A stretch of 33,804 bases of DNA from Lachnospiraceae bacterium. Lineage in GTDB: Bacteria > Bacillota > Clostridia > Lachnospirales > Lachnospiraceae. The notes below the pieces were generated by a model. The model searched no databases. It was not told the DNA's origin and saw only the letters and a program-made list of their open reading frames with translations. The stretch spans positions 1 to 33,804 of the forward strand of contig JAFXTJ010000040.1 of assembly GCA_017535945.1 (NCBI GenBank), in the 5' to 3' direction. Shown in pieces: positions 1-7,954 of this stretch (its first letter is position 1; every line of letters starts with the position of its first letter). Position numbers and translations under genes: made by a program.

Positions 1-165
1 CGCCTCCTGGAGAAGTTCCGGCTCCACTTCCTCATGCAGTTCACAGCAGATGCGAAAAACCCTCGTATTGGAAAAATGGGTCGACGAAGGGATCATCTTG
101 GCGGCATTATCCAGCCGGTACCAGGTCCTCTTCTTATACGGATTGTCGTTACCAGGATTCCACAA
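1..165 (-). CDS. Alcohol acetyltransferase-like protein, N-terminal part (cut by window start)
   Basis: Fifty-five codons are visible before the window edge. The reading frame gives WYRLDNAAKMIPSS followed by a VFRICCELHEEVEPELLQEA-type segment. This matches my memory of the N-terminus of condensation-domain-like alcohol acetyltransferases common in Lachnospiraceae, where 'WYRLDNAAK' is a hallmark. Such enzymes are thought to transfer acyl groups, but substrates are rarely known. The likely start is a TTG whose codon overlaps the last codons of the upstream TIM-barrel gene by 17 nt. An AGGAGG lies about 12 nt upstream, a somewhat long spacing, and two further in-frame TTG codons lie just upstream. 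The overlap suggests translational coupling as the last visible gene of the Lpl operon. The catalytic HHxxxDG region lies outside the window, so the family call rests on the N-terminus alone. Confidence 0.65.
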   Translation of the reverse strand, partial: MWNPGNDNPYKKRTWYRLDNAAKMIPSSTHFSNTRVFRICCELHEEVEPELLQEA

Positions 166-1570
166 TTTCTCCAACAACCTCCTGTTCGGGCAGGGACACG
201 AGATCCACCACTTCCTCGAGCGTGATGAAGCGCTTGTCCTTGATGAATTTGAGCAACTGCGGCGTAAAACGCATCGTGATGCCGGCATCGTTCAGAGTAC
301 TGTTCGCCCTGTCGCGGATCTTTGCGCAAACGGTCTCCGGATCCTGTACCATGTTCTTCGAGAGGATCCGGTACATGGTCGCCAGCGTGTGCACGATGCC
401 GGAGAGATTTTTATCCTCCGTCACGTCGATGACATAGGGCGCGTGCAGTTCGGGTGCATCGATCCGCTTGCAAACGCCGTATTCGCAGTCAAGCCCGATC
501 GCCGGCGCGCCGCCTGCATCCGTCATCCACACTTCATTGCCGCGGATGTAGACCTCCCGGACGGTGAAAAGTTCTCCCCCTACGGGGAAGGTGCACGCCT
601 CACAGCCTGTGAGGACGAGATTGGCGGAAACCGGTTCGGCCTCCGGCTCTTCCTCCGGCTCCGTCTTTGCAATATCATCATGCAATCTGACCGCAATGTC
701 AATCCCGTCCGTAAGACCGTTCCCTTCTTCCTCCATGTAGAGTCTCTCTATGAACTCACGCGCCGCGACCGCATTTTCCGGCACCGTATTCTCCAAAGTC
801 GCATGGATGTACGGCTTCTTCTCCCGGGCGAACGCAAGAACCGCGCGGTAATCCATCTGCCCGGTCCCGCAGGCACAGGCGGCGAGCTCTCCGCTGCCGT
901 CCTCCTTCGGCACATAATCCTTGAGATGGATCATCGCGATGTCCGGGCCGAGCAGCTCGATCGCTTCGCCGATCACAGAATCTCTGTCGGCGAGATTGTC
1001 ACCGTGCAGGAGATTCACCGGATCGAAGATGATCTGCAGATTGGGGGACCCGATCGTATCAAGGACCGTTCGCGCCCGCCGCGGATCACAGACAATGTGT
1101 TTGTAGACGGGCTCGATCGCCAGGATCACACCCATCTGCTCCGCGTAACGCACCACCGGTCTGACCCGGTCAATAAACAGTTTCAGCGCTTCATCGGAAT
1201 GGCAGGACTCCTTATCATACGCGTAACGTTCGTTCGGCGCTCCGGTCTCTGTGCCGACCATGCCGCAGCCCAGGATCGACGCAAAGCGGATATGCGCCAG
1301 ATACTTCTCCCGGATCTCCATGTATTTTAACGGATCCGGATGCGCAAGATTCAGGTAATTGCCGAGCACCGCGATGTCCAGTCCCGCCTCCGCAAAGATC
1401 CGCTTCAGCCACATCGCATATCCCGGCGTGAGCGCTTCTGCGGCTGCCGTACAGCCTTCCGTTTTGGAAAGTGCGATATGGACGCAGGAGAACCCCTGTG
1501 AACGGATCGTGCGCAGTCTCTCCGGCAGAGGAGCCGCCGCGCTGTCATGAAGTCTTAATCCGATCTGCAT
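149..1570 (-). CDS. Sugar phosphate isomerase/epimerase-like TIM-barrel protein with extra C-terminal domain
   Basis: The first ~275 of 473 residues form a xylose-isomerase-like TIM barrel of the sugar phosphate isomerase/epimerase superfamily. Visible features are a metal-site-like AIEPVYKH stretch, IIFDPVNLLHG (the usual Asp-x-x-Asn/His position), MIHLKDYV and a late ATLENT strand containing an acidic residue. These proteins usually bind a divalent metal and act on sugars or inositols. Family members are normally 270-300 aa. Here a Glu/Pro-rich linker (about 300-315) leads to ~160 residues I do not recognise, including GCEACTFPVGG and LDCEYGVCKRID, then a helical end. The start ATG has GGGAGG upstream and sits 2 nt after the stop of the ABC exporter gene. 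The downstream acetyltransferase overlaps its end. Substrate is unknown; context suggests plant cell-wall sugars. Confidence 0.75.
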   Translation of the reverse strand: MQIGLRLHDSAAAPLPERLRTIRSQGFSCVHIALSKTEGCTAAAEALTPGYAMWLKRIFAEAGLDIAVLGNYLNLAHPDPLKYMEIREKYLAHIRFASILGCGMVGTETGAPNERYAYDKESCHSDEALKLFIDRVRPVVRYAEQMGVILAIEPVYKHIVCDPRRARTVLDTIGSPNLQIIFDPVNLLHGDNLADRDSVIGEAIELLGPDIAMIHLKDYVPKEDGSGELAACACGTGQMDYRAVLAFAREKKPYIHATLENTVPENAVAAREFIERLYMEEEGNGLTDGIDIAVRLHDDIAKTEPEEEPEAEPVSANLVLTGCEACTFPVGGELFTVREVYIRGNEVWMTDAGGAPAIGLDCEYGVCKRIDAPELHAPYVIDVTEDKNLSGIVHTLATMYRILSKNMVQDPETVCAKIRDRANSTLNDAGITMRFTPQLLKFIKDKRFITLEEVVDLVSLPEQEVVGEIVESW

Positions 1571-1572
1571 CT

Positions 1573-3381
1573 TCAGCCTCCCATCCCCCTCAGTTCTGCA
1601 TAGTAGCCCTTCTTTGCCACAAGCTCCGCGGGAGTGCCGGATTCCACAACGCGTCCGTCCTGCAGGACAACGATGAGATCCGCGCTCTCTACTGTCTTCA
1701 GCTTATGTGCGACAACAAAAGTGGTCCTGCCGGCGCACACGCCATCGAGTGCCTCCGTGACCTCCTGTTCCGATATTGCATCCAGCGCGCTGGTCGCTTC
1801 ATCCAGAATGATCACTCGGGGATCACGGATCAGTGCGCGCGCAATGGCGATCCGCTGCTTCTGTCCTCCGGACAGGAGATTCCCGTGCTCTCCCACTTTG
1901 GTCTCCAGCCCGTCCGGAAGCCGGACGAGCACATTCCGCAGGCCGGACTCCTCAATGACACGCTGCAGCGTCTCCTCCGACACATCCTTCGTCCCGTAGA
2001 GGATGTTCTCCCTTATGGTCCCGGAAAACAGGATCGTCTCCTGCGGTACGACTGCCAGATGCTTCCGGTAGGAATGCAGATCGACCGTTGCAAGATCCTG
2101 TCCGTCCAGCAGCACCTGTCCTTTTTCCGGCACCAGAAATCCGATGACCATATTGATGAGCGTGCTCTTGCCCGCGCCGGATTCGCCGACAAATGCCACT
2201 CTGGTACCGGCCGGGATATGAAGTGTCAGATCCTGCAGGACATCCTTGTCCGTACCCGGATAACGGTACGTGACATCGCGGAAATCAAAGGACCCCTGCG
2301 GTGCCTCAATGGCCGTTCCGCCGGCGGTGTCCTCCACCTCGTCGGAAAGCAGGACCTCTCCGATGCTGTTGACCGATTCGAGTCCCCGCGCGATCGTGGG
2401 CAGCAGGTTCATGATGGCCGAGACCTGCGCGACAAGCGTTGTGAAATAGCTCTGATACAGGACGACATCACCGGCGGGGATCGTCCCGCGGCTGGCCAGG
2501 TGCGCGGTAAAGACCAGACAGAGCACCTGGAAGAGCTGGAATAATCCCCAGCTCACGGCACCGAAATCCGCCTGGATCAGATCGAGTCCGTAACCCTCTT
2601 TTGCCACATGATGGAGATGCACATCCATCCTGCGCATCTCCTCCTCCTCGAGCGCGTGCGCTCTGGTCACGGGAAGGAGCTGCACCATCTCGTTCACGAC
2701 AGCACCCGTATTCTCCAGTTCCTTGCGGAAGCTCCTGTTGCGGAGACCGATCGGTTTGCGGAAGCCCCACATGAGCAGCGCCGCGACAGGTGCCATGAAC
2801 AGGAAGACCAGAAAGACGATCCGGCTCCTCGTGACGGTAACGGCGAGCGCAACTGCGAGGTTGATGCCGACGTTCAGCGCGCCGACAAACAGCTGCGTGC
2901 TGACACCTTCCACCGCTTCCACATCACGGATGATCTTGGACTGCAGACGGCCGCTCTGGATCTGCCTGTAATAAGGGATCGTGAGCTTCTGGATCTTGTG
3001 CACCAACGCCGAACGGAGCCCCGCCTCAGCGGAACGGATCGCCGCGGAACGGAAATGCTGATGCAGATGGTTCATCGGTACGTTCAGGATGAACAGAGCC
3101 GCCAGCATCAGGCCGTAGAGATTTATATGCGTCGCCGCGAGCGGCGTTCCGTCCGTCACCTCGTTGATGATATTGGCGGTGGCGATGGGCAGTACCCAGA
3201 CGGGGGAATGCTTGATGATATAGAAAAATGCAGACAGGACAAAATTATGATAATAGCCCCTGAAAATGCCTGTCAGGGTGAGGAGCGGATGTCCTTTATG
3301 CTTCGCGTAGCTTTCCTCTACGATCCCTGCGCGTGCGTTCAGGTCCCCTCCGAAATGCCGCTCCGATCTTGCTTCATCCAT
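1573..3381 (-). CDS. ABC exporter, fused membrane and ATP-binding domains
   Basis: This is a half-transporter with an N-terminal six-helix membrane domain (about residues 40-340) and a C-terminal nucleotide-binding domain. The Walker A motif GESGAGKS lies near residue 400, the signature LSGGQKQR near 503, the Walker B IILDEATSALD near 524, and an H-loop FVVAHK follows. It belongs to the multidrug/lipid exporter (MdlB/MsbA-like) group and would act as a dimer in the cytoplasmic membrane. There is no N-terminal C39 peptidase domain, so it is not a bacteriocin-processing transporter. The frame stays open further upstream to 3432, but the ATG at 3381 has a GAGGG site 8 nt upstream and overlaps the esterase stop by 8 nt, so I chose it (602 aa). 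Co-transcription with sugar import genes is unusual for an exporter; substrate unknown. Confidence 0.85.
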   Translation of the reverse strand: MDEARSERHFGGDLNARAGIVEESYAKHKGHPLLTLTGIFRGYYHNFVLSAFFYIIKHSPVWVLPIATANIINEVTDGTPLAATHINLYGLMLAALFILNVPMNHLHQHFRSAAIRSAEAGLRSALVHKIQKLTIPYYRQIQSGRLQSKIIRDVEAVEGVSTQLFVGALNVGINLAVALAVTVTRSRIVFLVFLFMAPVAALLMWGFRKPIGLRNRSFRKELENTGAVVNEMVQLLPVTRAHALEEEEMRRMDVHLHHVAKEGYGLDLIQADFGAVSWGLFQLFQVLCLVFTAHLASRGTIPAGDVVLYQSYFTTLVAQVSAIMNLLPTIARGLESVNSIGEVLLSDEVEDTAGGTAIEAPQGSFDFRDVTYRYPGTDKDVLQDLTLHIPAGTRVAFVGESGAGKSTLINMVIGFLVPEKGQVLLDGQDLATVDLHSYRKHLAVVPQETILFSGTIRENILYGTKDVSEETLQRVIEESGLRNVLVRLPDGLETKVGEHGNLLSGGQKQRIAIARALIRDPRVIILDEATSALDAISEQEVTEALDGVCAGRTTFVVAHKLKTVESADLIVVLQDGRVVESGTPAELVAKKGYYAELRGMGG

Positions 3382-4120
3382 CCGTAAATCCCTCATTGAT
3401 CCTGTTGACCGGGAAAAAATCAGCCGTATCACCGTCCAGATCCCCGATGATCAGGGATGCGTAGGGTTCCGGAAATGTGCGCACGGCACGCGCGATCATC
3501 CCCGCATACAGCATGGCACCCTCGTACTTCAGATGCGTATTGTCGGTCTGTCCTTCCGGCGACCGGCGGTATTCACCGGGGGCCGTGTTCATGTAATACT
3601 GCGCCGTCGCGGCATCCCCTTCCGCGTTCAGAAAGCTGCGGCTGATCCTGCACAGATCCACGACGGGAACCTGCAGTTCCCCGGCCGTACGGATCATCGC
3701 GTTCGCATAGGGAGTATGGGCGGATGGCACCAGCCCTCCCGTGCGCTCGAACAGACGGCGTTCCACGGGAGTGATAAAGAGAGGATGCGCACCGTGCCGG
3801 ACGGCTGTCTCATGAAACAGCTTTAAGTGCTCGACAAAAGAGGTATCCGGATCGGTATAGCGATCCGGATCCTCCTCTTTTTCATCATTATGACCAAACT
3901 GGATGAAGAGAAAATCGCCGGGGGAAAGACACGCTTCGATCTTTGCGAGCCTCCCCTGATCGACGAAGCTTTTGGTGCTCCTGCCGTTGATGGCATGCGA
4001 ATCGATCAGCACATCCTCCGCGGTATAGCGGTCAAATGCCTGTGCGATCCCGGTCTGCGGCCAGGTCATGTACTTATTGACCGCTACCGTGGAATCGCCG
4101 GCCCAGTGAATGATACGCAT
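3374..4120 (-). CDS. SGNH/GDSL hydrolase, rhamnogalacturonan acetylesterase-like
   Basis: The 248-residue protein has the SGNH blocks in order: GDST with the nucleophile Ser10, NGRST (45-49), FGHND (75-79) and the catalytic pair D193/H196 in DNTHLKYEGA. This arrangement, and especially NGRSTKSF and QFGHND, is typical of the CE12 rhamnogalacturonan acetylesterase / YesT group, which removes acetyl esters from rhamnogalacturonan I. No signal peptide is visible, so the enzyme should be cytoplasmic and act on imported acetylated oligosaccharides. It lies 13 bp downstream of the LplC-like permease and overlaps the ABC exporter start, which supports one operon. The ribosome site before the ATG is weak. 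Another esterase specificity remains possible. Confidence 0.85.
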   Translation of the reverse strand: MRIIHWAGDSTVAVNKYMTWPQTGIAQAFDRYTAEDVLIDSHAINGRSTKSFVDQGRLAKIEACLSPGDFLFIQFGHNDEKEEDPDRYTDPDTSFVEHLKLFHETAVRHGAHPLFITPVERRLFERTGGLVPSAHTPYANAMIRTAGELQVPVVDLCRISRSFLNAEGDAATAQYYMNTAPGEYRRSPEGQTDNTHLKYEGAMLYAGMIARAVRTFPEPYASLIIGDLDGDTADFFPVNRINEGFTDG

Positions 4121-4133
4121 GGATCCCGTACCG

Positions 4134-5000
4134 TTACTCCTTGACCGCGCCGATGTTCACGCCCTGCACGAAGTATTTCTGCAGGAACGGATACAGCAGC
4201 ATGAACGGCAGGATCGCGGAGATGATGCCCGCGTTGAACAGTGTCGATTGCGACACCTTATATGCGGTAGTCGGTGTATCGCCATCCATGACCATGTTGC
4301 GCAGCTTGTACTGGAAGTTCACCTGGTTCGGATTCATGATGTAGATCTTCACCGTGGAGTAATCATTCCAGATCGTAACGGCGAACATCAGGCCGATGGA
4401 GGCAAGAGCCGCCTTGGACAGCGGCAGCACGATCTTGAAGAAGATCCCCATCGGGGAGCAGCCGTCGATCTCCGCCGCTTCATACAGCGATTCCGGGATG
4501 CCCTCGAAGAAGTTCTTCATCAGGACGAGATTGTAGACATTCATGCCGTGCTTGAACACCAGGATCCACATGCTGTCGACCAGACCGATCTTCTTCATCA
4601 CGAGGTACTCCGGGATCATGCCGCCGGAGAAGATCATCGTGAAGAGCAGGAAATAGGCCAGCGCACCGCGGCCCGGCACATCGGTCTTGACGAGCACATA
4701 GCCGCCCAGTGTGGCGAGCACCAGACCCAGCAGGGTGCCGAGCAGCGTCGTCACCACGGAATTGATGAAGGGCCGGTACAGGGCCTGCGTCTCAATGATG
4801 GTCCGGTATCCGTCCACCGTGAAACGGTTCGGCCAGAGCCGGAACTGATAGACGCCGACCGCGTTAAAGGAATCCACCAGCACCTTCCAGATGGGGACCA
4901 GGATCGCGAGCCCAAGGAAGATGAAGACCAGATAATTGACAAGATCGAACAGCTGGAATTTTCTCTTGCGGCCGGCAACCGCACTCATATCCTTTGCCAT
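4134..5000 (-). CDS. Carbohydrate ABC transporter permease, LplC/YtcP-like
   Basis: The 288-residue integral membrane protein has about six helices and the cytoplasmic EAA loop 'YEAAEIDGCSPMGIFFKIVLP', which docks the ATPase. The C-terminal 'KYFVQGVNIGAVKE' is characteristic of the LplC (CUT1) group that imports oligosaccharides, often pectin- or xylan-derived. No ATPase gene lies in the operon. In Firmicutes these importers usually borrow a shared MsmX-type ATPase encoded elsewhere (family knowledge). The start has GGAGG seven nucleotides upstream, and the gene begins 12 bp after the LplB-like stop. Confidence 0.9.
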   Translation of the reverse strand: MAKDMSAVAGRKRKFQLFDLVNYLVFIFLGLAILVPIWKVLVDSFNAVGVYQFRLWPNRFTVDGYRTIIETQALYRPFINSVVTTLLGTLLGLVLATLGGYVLVKTDVPGRGALAYFLLFTMIFSGGMIPEYLVMKKIGLVDSMWILVFKHGMNVYNLVLMKNFFEGIPESLYEAAEIDGCSPMGIFFKIVLPLSKAALASIGLMFAVTIWNDYSTVKIYIMNPNQVNFQYKLRNMVMDGDTPTTAYKVSQSTLFNAGIISAILPFMLLYPFLQKYFVQGVNIGAVKE

Positions 5001-5012
5001 TGCAAGCCTCCT

Positions 5013-5969
5013 TTAGATGATCCCGCGGCCGCGGGTACGTTTGCTCAGCCAGTTGCAGATCAGGACCAGCACACAGCCCACCAGGGATTTGAAGAGACCC
5101 ACAGCGGTGGAATATCCGTAGTTGGGCAGCGCATTGGCAAAGGTCTGTCTGTAGATGTAGGTGGAGATCACGTCCGACTGCTCGTAGACATTCGGATTGT
5201 ACAGGACAAACACGGATTCAAACATGTTCATGACCTTGGCCAGGTTCAGGATCAGCACGGTGATGATGGTGTTCATAAGGGCCGGGATCGTGACGTAGCG
5301 GATCTTCTGCATGCGGGTCGCACCGTCGATATCCGCCGCTTCATACAATTCCGGATTGATCCCGGAGAGCGTCGCGAGGAAGATGATCGTCCCCCACCCG
5401 GTCTCCTTCCACAGATTGATGAGGTAGAAGATCGGACGCCACCACGACTTATCCGCCAGGAAATAGATGAATTTGCTCGTGTCTCCGTTAAAGACCATGT
5501 TGTTTACCATACCGGTCGCGGAGGGAGACAGGAACAGGGAAAAGATCGAAGCCACCACTGCCCAGGACATGAAGTGCGGCAGATAGATCACGGTCTGCAG
5601 GACCTTCTTGACGATCATGTTGCCCATCTCGAAGATGAAGACGGACACGATGACCGAAGCCAGGGTCGTGATGACGAGTTTTACAGTGCTCAGTACCAGA
5701 GTGTTGGTAAAGGAGGTCCAGAAATTCTTCGCGCCGATGCCGTTGAACATCTTGTCGAAGTTCTTGAACCCGACGAATTTCGATACACCGACGGGCTTGT
5801 AATCAAAGAACGCGAAACGCACGCCAAGCATCGGCCAGTAATAGAATATCAATACAAAGATCAGTACGGGTAGGAACATCAGATAATATCCTCTGGCATT
5901 CCATATGCGGAGTCCGAGAGGCTTTTTGCGGATCTTGAATCCGCTCTTCGAGACTTTTTCCTTTGCCAT
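5013..5969 (-). CDS. Carbohydrate ABC transporter permease, LplB/YteP-like
   Basis: The 318-residue permease starts with a short basic cytoplasmic segment followed by six predicted helices. The EAA loop is 'LYEAADIDGATRMQKIRYVTIPAL'-like, the hallmark of CUT1 permeases. The end 'ICNWLSKRTRGRGII' fits the LplB group, which pairs with an LplC partner, here the next gene downstream. An AGAGGAG site precedes the ATG. It lies about 100 bp after the binding-protein gene, with a hairpin between them, a layout that usually lets the binding protein be made in excess. Confidence 0.9.
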   Translation of the reverse strand: MAKEKVSKSGFKIRKKPLGLRIWNARGYYLMFLPVLIFVLIFYYWPMLGVRFAFFDYKPVGVSKFVGFKNFDKMFNGIGAKNFWTSFTNTLVLSTVKLVITTLASVIVSVFIFEMGNMIVKKVLQTVIYLPHFMSWAVVASIFSLFLSPSATGMVNNMVFNGDTSKFIYFLADKSWWRPIFYLINLWKETGWGTIIFLATLSGINPELYEAADIDGATRMQKIRYVTIPALMNTIITVLILNLAKVMNMFESVFVLYNPNVYEQSDVISTYIYRQTFANALPNYGYSTAVGLFKSLVGCVLVLICNWLSKRTRGRGII

Positions 5970-6026
5970 GAGCTTCTCTCCTCTACTCAGATCGGGATGG
6001 ACCCGCAGGTCCGTGATGATAGAAAT

Positions 6027-6055
6027 GCCCTGCTCCGGAGGTTCCGAAGCAGGGC
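6027..6055 (-). terminator. Intercistronic hairpin between binding protein and permease genes
   Basis: A 13-bp inverted repeat with a 3-nt loop and one G-U-compatible mismatch. Its arms run 6027-6039 and 6043-6055. Read on the minus strand it is followed by ATTTCTATC, only a weak T-tract, so it is more likely a partial terminator or an mRNA-end stabiliser for the binding-protein message than a full stop. This arrangement is common in sugar ABC operons. Confidence 0.6.
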
Positions 6056-6070
6056 AGATATTTTTCTGTC

Positions 6071-7741
6071 TTACTGAGCGGAATTCAGCTCGTCAAGGAT
6101 CTGTGCAACGATATCACCGACCTCGGCCACATAGCCCTCCATCGCGGTATCCACATCGGCGCCGTCGACGATGACAGCGGAGACGACCTTATCCTTGGCA
6201 TCCTTGATGGTGCCGGCCGCTTCCGTCAGGGTCTCGGAAGAAGGAGACGAAGGTGCATCCTTCATGTGCTCGGTGAAGAACTTGTTGCCCTCTGCCGCCA
6301 GGCTGGAGGTAGATACGAAGTCCGCATAATCACCCGCAAGAGAGCAGATCGTCAGAGCGGGATCAAGATGGTTCTTCTTCCAGATGGTGTCAGGGTCATT
6401 CGGTGAAGGACGGAGATGGAACTTGCCTTCCTCGTACTCGTAATCCTTCTTCTTGTCGGGATCGTTCGCATTGGTCGTGAAGGACTCAGCCTTGGTGGAC
6501 CAGTGCACATCCTCGGCACCGTAGGTCCAGAGGATCTGGCCGAAGCCGCCGTCCAGCATGGTCTCGAAGAACGCGTCAAAGACGGCCTGCTCACGGGCAT
6601 TGTCACCGTCGCCGTCATCGATGATGACCCACACGGGAGCCTCACGGTTGATGTAGGCACCGACCTCGGCGATCGGAGCGAGCTCAACGATCTCGCTGTC
6701 CACATCGTTCTTGCTGAGGGAGTCGGTCAGGTTCTGATACCAGGTGCCTGCCCAGTAGGTGAATGCACCGGCGGAACCGGTCTGGTCATTGGAGAACCAC
6801 TTCTCACGGGCATCCTTGGTGCCTGCGGTCAGGGTGATGGGATCGATGACGCCGTCCTTGTAAGCCTGCGCAAGTCTCTTCAGGCCTTCCTTGGTCGCAT
6901 TCTCCTGGAAACCGTCGATCCACTGGCCGTCCTTCTGATAGATGGCCGGATAGGCATCCTGCCAGAACTCGGGCAGATAGTTGATGTAGGGAGCCTCATC
7001 GCTCTTCAGGTAGCCCGCGGCGATGGTGCCGTAGGTGTCGCCGTCCTTGCCGTTGCCGTCGGGATCCTGCTCATGGAACGCCTTGAGCATGTTGTAGTAG
7101 TCATCATAGGTCTTGATGCTCGCGGGATCGATGCCGACCGCGTCCAGCCAGGCCTTCTTGACATAGGTCACACAGCCGTTGCCGTAGGTGGGAGCAAGAC
7201 CGTAGAGTCTGCCGCCGCCGACCTTCTGGACAGCCTCATTGACTGCGGGATACAGCATGCGGGACTGGAATTCCGCATTGTTGTAAGCATCGGTCATATC
7301 CCAGAGAATGCCGGTGTTGAGATACTGGGAATACATGGACGCGGGCATGATCATCACATCAGGCATGCTGCCGGACGCAAAGATACGGCCGACCGCATCC
7401 ACATAGCCGGAGTGATCCTGCTGCTGGATGTCCAGATGGATCGGATGGCCGAGACGCTCGGACACATAGGCATCCCACTGCTCGTTGAATTCCTTCTGGC
7501 CGCTGTCCTTATTCGCCGTAAGCGTACCGTCGACGACCATGGTCAGGGTCTCGAGATTGTACTCGGCGGGAGCTTCCGGAGCTGCCTCTGTCGCAGCGGG
7601 TGCATCCGCTGCGGGTGCGGCTTCCGTTGCTGCCGGAGCGGTCGCGTCCGTAGCGGGTGCCGCAGGGGCGGCTTCACCGCAGGCCGCAAGAGAGACGACC
7701 AGCGTGGCAGCCATGAATACTGATACCAATTTCTTCTTCAT
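6071..7741 (-). CDS. Extracellular solute-binding lipoprotein for oligosaccharide import, LplA-like
   Basis: The 556-residue protein begins with a lipoprotein signal (MKKKLVSVF... LAAC, lipidated Cys21), then an Ala/Pro/Thr/Glu-rich linker to about residue 60 that would span the wall. The body is a large CUT1-type binding protein; the size, above 500 aa, fits LplA/YtcQ proteins that bind oligosaccharides. The segment GIDPASIKTYDDYYNML and the DPDGNGKDGDTYG motif (a typical calcium-site-like loop) are family features. ATG at 7741 is preferred over GTG at 7744 because AGGAGG is six nucleotides upstream. It is the first gene of the operon, behind the promoter at 7799-7827. The ligand is inferred to be a pectin-type oligosaccharide from the neighbouring esterase and isomerase. 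Confidence 0.88.
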   Translation of the reverse strand: MKKKLVSVFMAATLVVSLAACGEAAPAAPATDATAPAATEAAPAADAPAATEAAPEAPAEYNLETLTMVVDGTLTANKDSGQKEFNEQWDAYVSERLGHPIHLDIQQQDHSGYVDAVGRIFASGSMPDVMIMPASMYSQYLNTGILWDMTDAYNNAEFQSRMLYPAVNEAVQKVGGGRLYGLAPTYGNGCVTYVKKAWLDAVGIDPASIKTYDDYYNMLKAFHEQDPDGNGKDGDTYGTIAAGYLKSDEAPYINYLPEFWQDAYPAIYQKDGQWIDGFQENATKEGLKRLAQAYKDGVIDPITLTAGTKDAREKWFSNDQTGSAGAFTYWAGTWYQNLTDSLSKNDVDSEIVELAPIAEVGAYINREAPVWVIIDDGDGDNAREQAVFDAFFETMLDGGFGQILWTYGAEDVHWSTKAESFTTNANDPDKKKDYEYEEGKFHLRPSPNDPDTIWKKNHLDPALTICSLAGDYADFVSTSSLAAEGNKFFTEHMKDAPSSPSSETLTEAAGTIKDAKDKVVSAVIVDGADVDTAMEGYVAEVGDIVAQILDELNSAQ

Positions 7742-7798
7742 CACTTACCTCCTTGTTACTGTTTACTGTGTCGCGGGGCTCATTTACCCGCAGTTTAA

Positions 7799-7827
7799 AT
7801 ACTATCATAGAAGCCGCATGCTTGCAA
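7799..7827 (-). promoter_or_regulatory. Promoter of the lplA-like operon
   Basis: On the minus strand a TTGCAA -35 (7822-7827) and a TAGTAT -10 (7799-7804) are separated by 17 bp, and a TGA just before the -10 makes it an extended -10. It lies about 60 nt upstream of the binding-protein start. No obvious operator palindrome was recognised. Confidence 0.6.
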
Positions 7828-7885
7828 GAAAATATTGCGTTTATTATGTAATACAGTGCATATCTTGTTATCCCGAACTCATTTA

Positions 7886-7914
7886 TTGCGTAACCGTTTT
7901 TCATTGATTATAAT
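7886..7914 (+). promoter_or_regulatory. Promoter of uxaC
   Basis: A TTGCGT -35 (7886-7891) and a perfect TATAAT -10 (7909-7914) are spaced by 17 bp, 40 bp before the uxaC start. It diverges from the lplA-like promoter, so both transcription units share about 200 bp of control region. Confidence 0.7.
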
Positions 7915-7954
7915 TATCGTATCCGGCGTCAAAACCCTGAAGGAGGTAGTATTG

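Noticed and set aside
50..1330. Long plus-strand open frame opposite the TIM-barrel gene
   Set aside because: It mirrors the codon pattern of the minus-strand gene, has no ribosome site, and its peptide is Arg/His-rich without domain features.
1573..3432. Peptidase-containing (bacteriocin) ABC transporter as partner of the double-glycine peptides
   Set aside because: The transporter lacks the N-terminal C39 peptidase domain and sits 15 kb away in a sugar operon.
4110..5873. 587-codon plus-strand open frame across both Lpl permeases
   Set aside because: A shadow of two clear permease genes; the peptide is His/Asp/Gln-rich and low in hydrophobic pattern.
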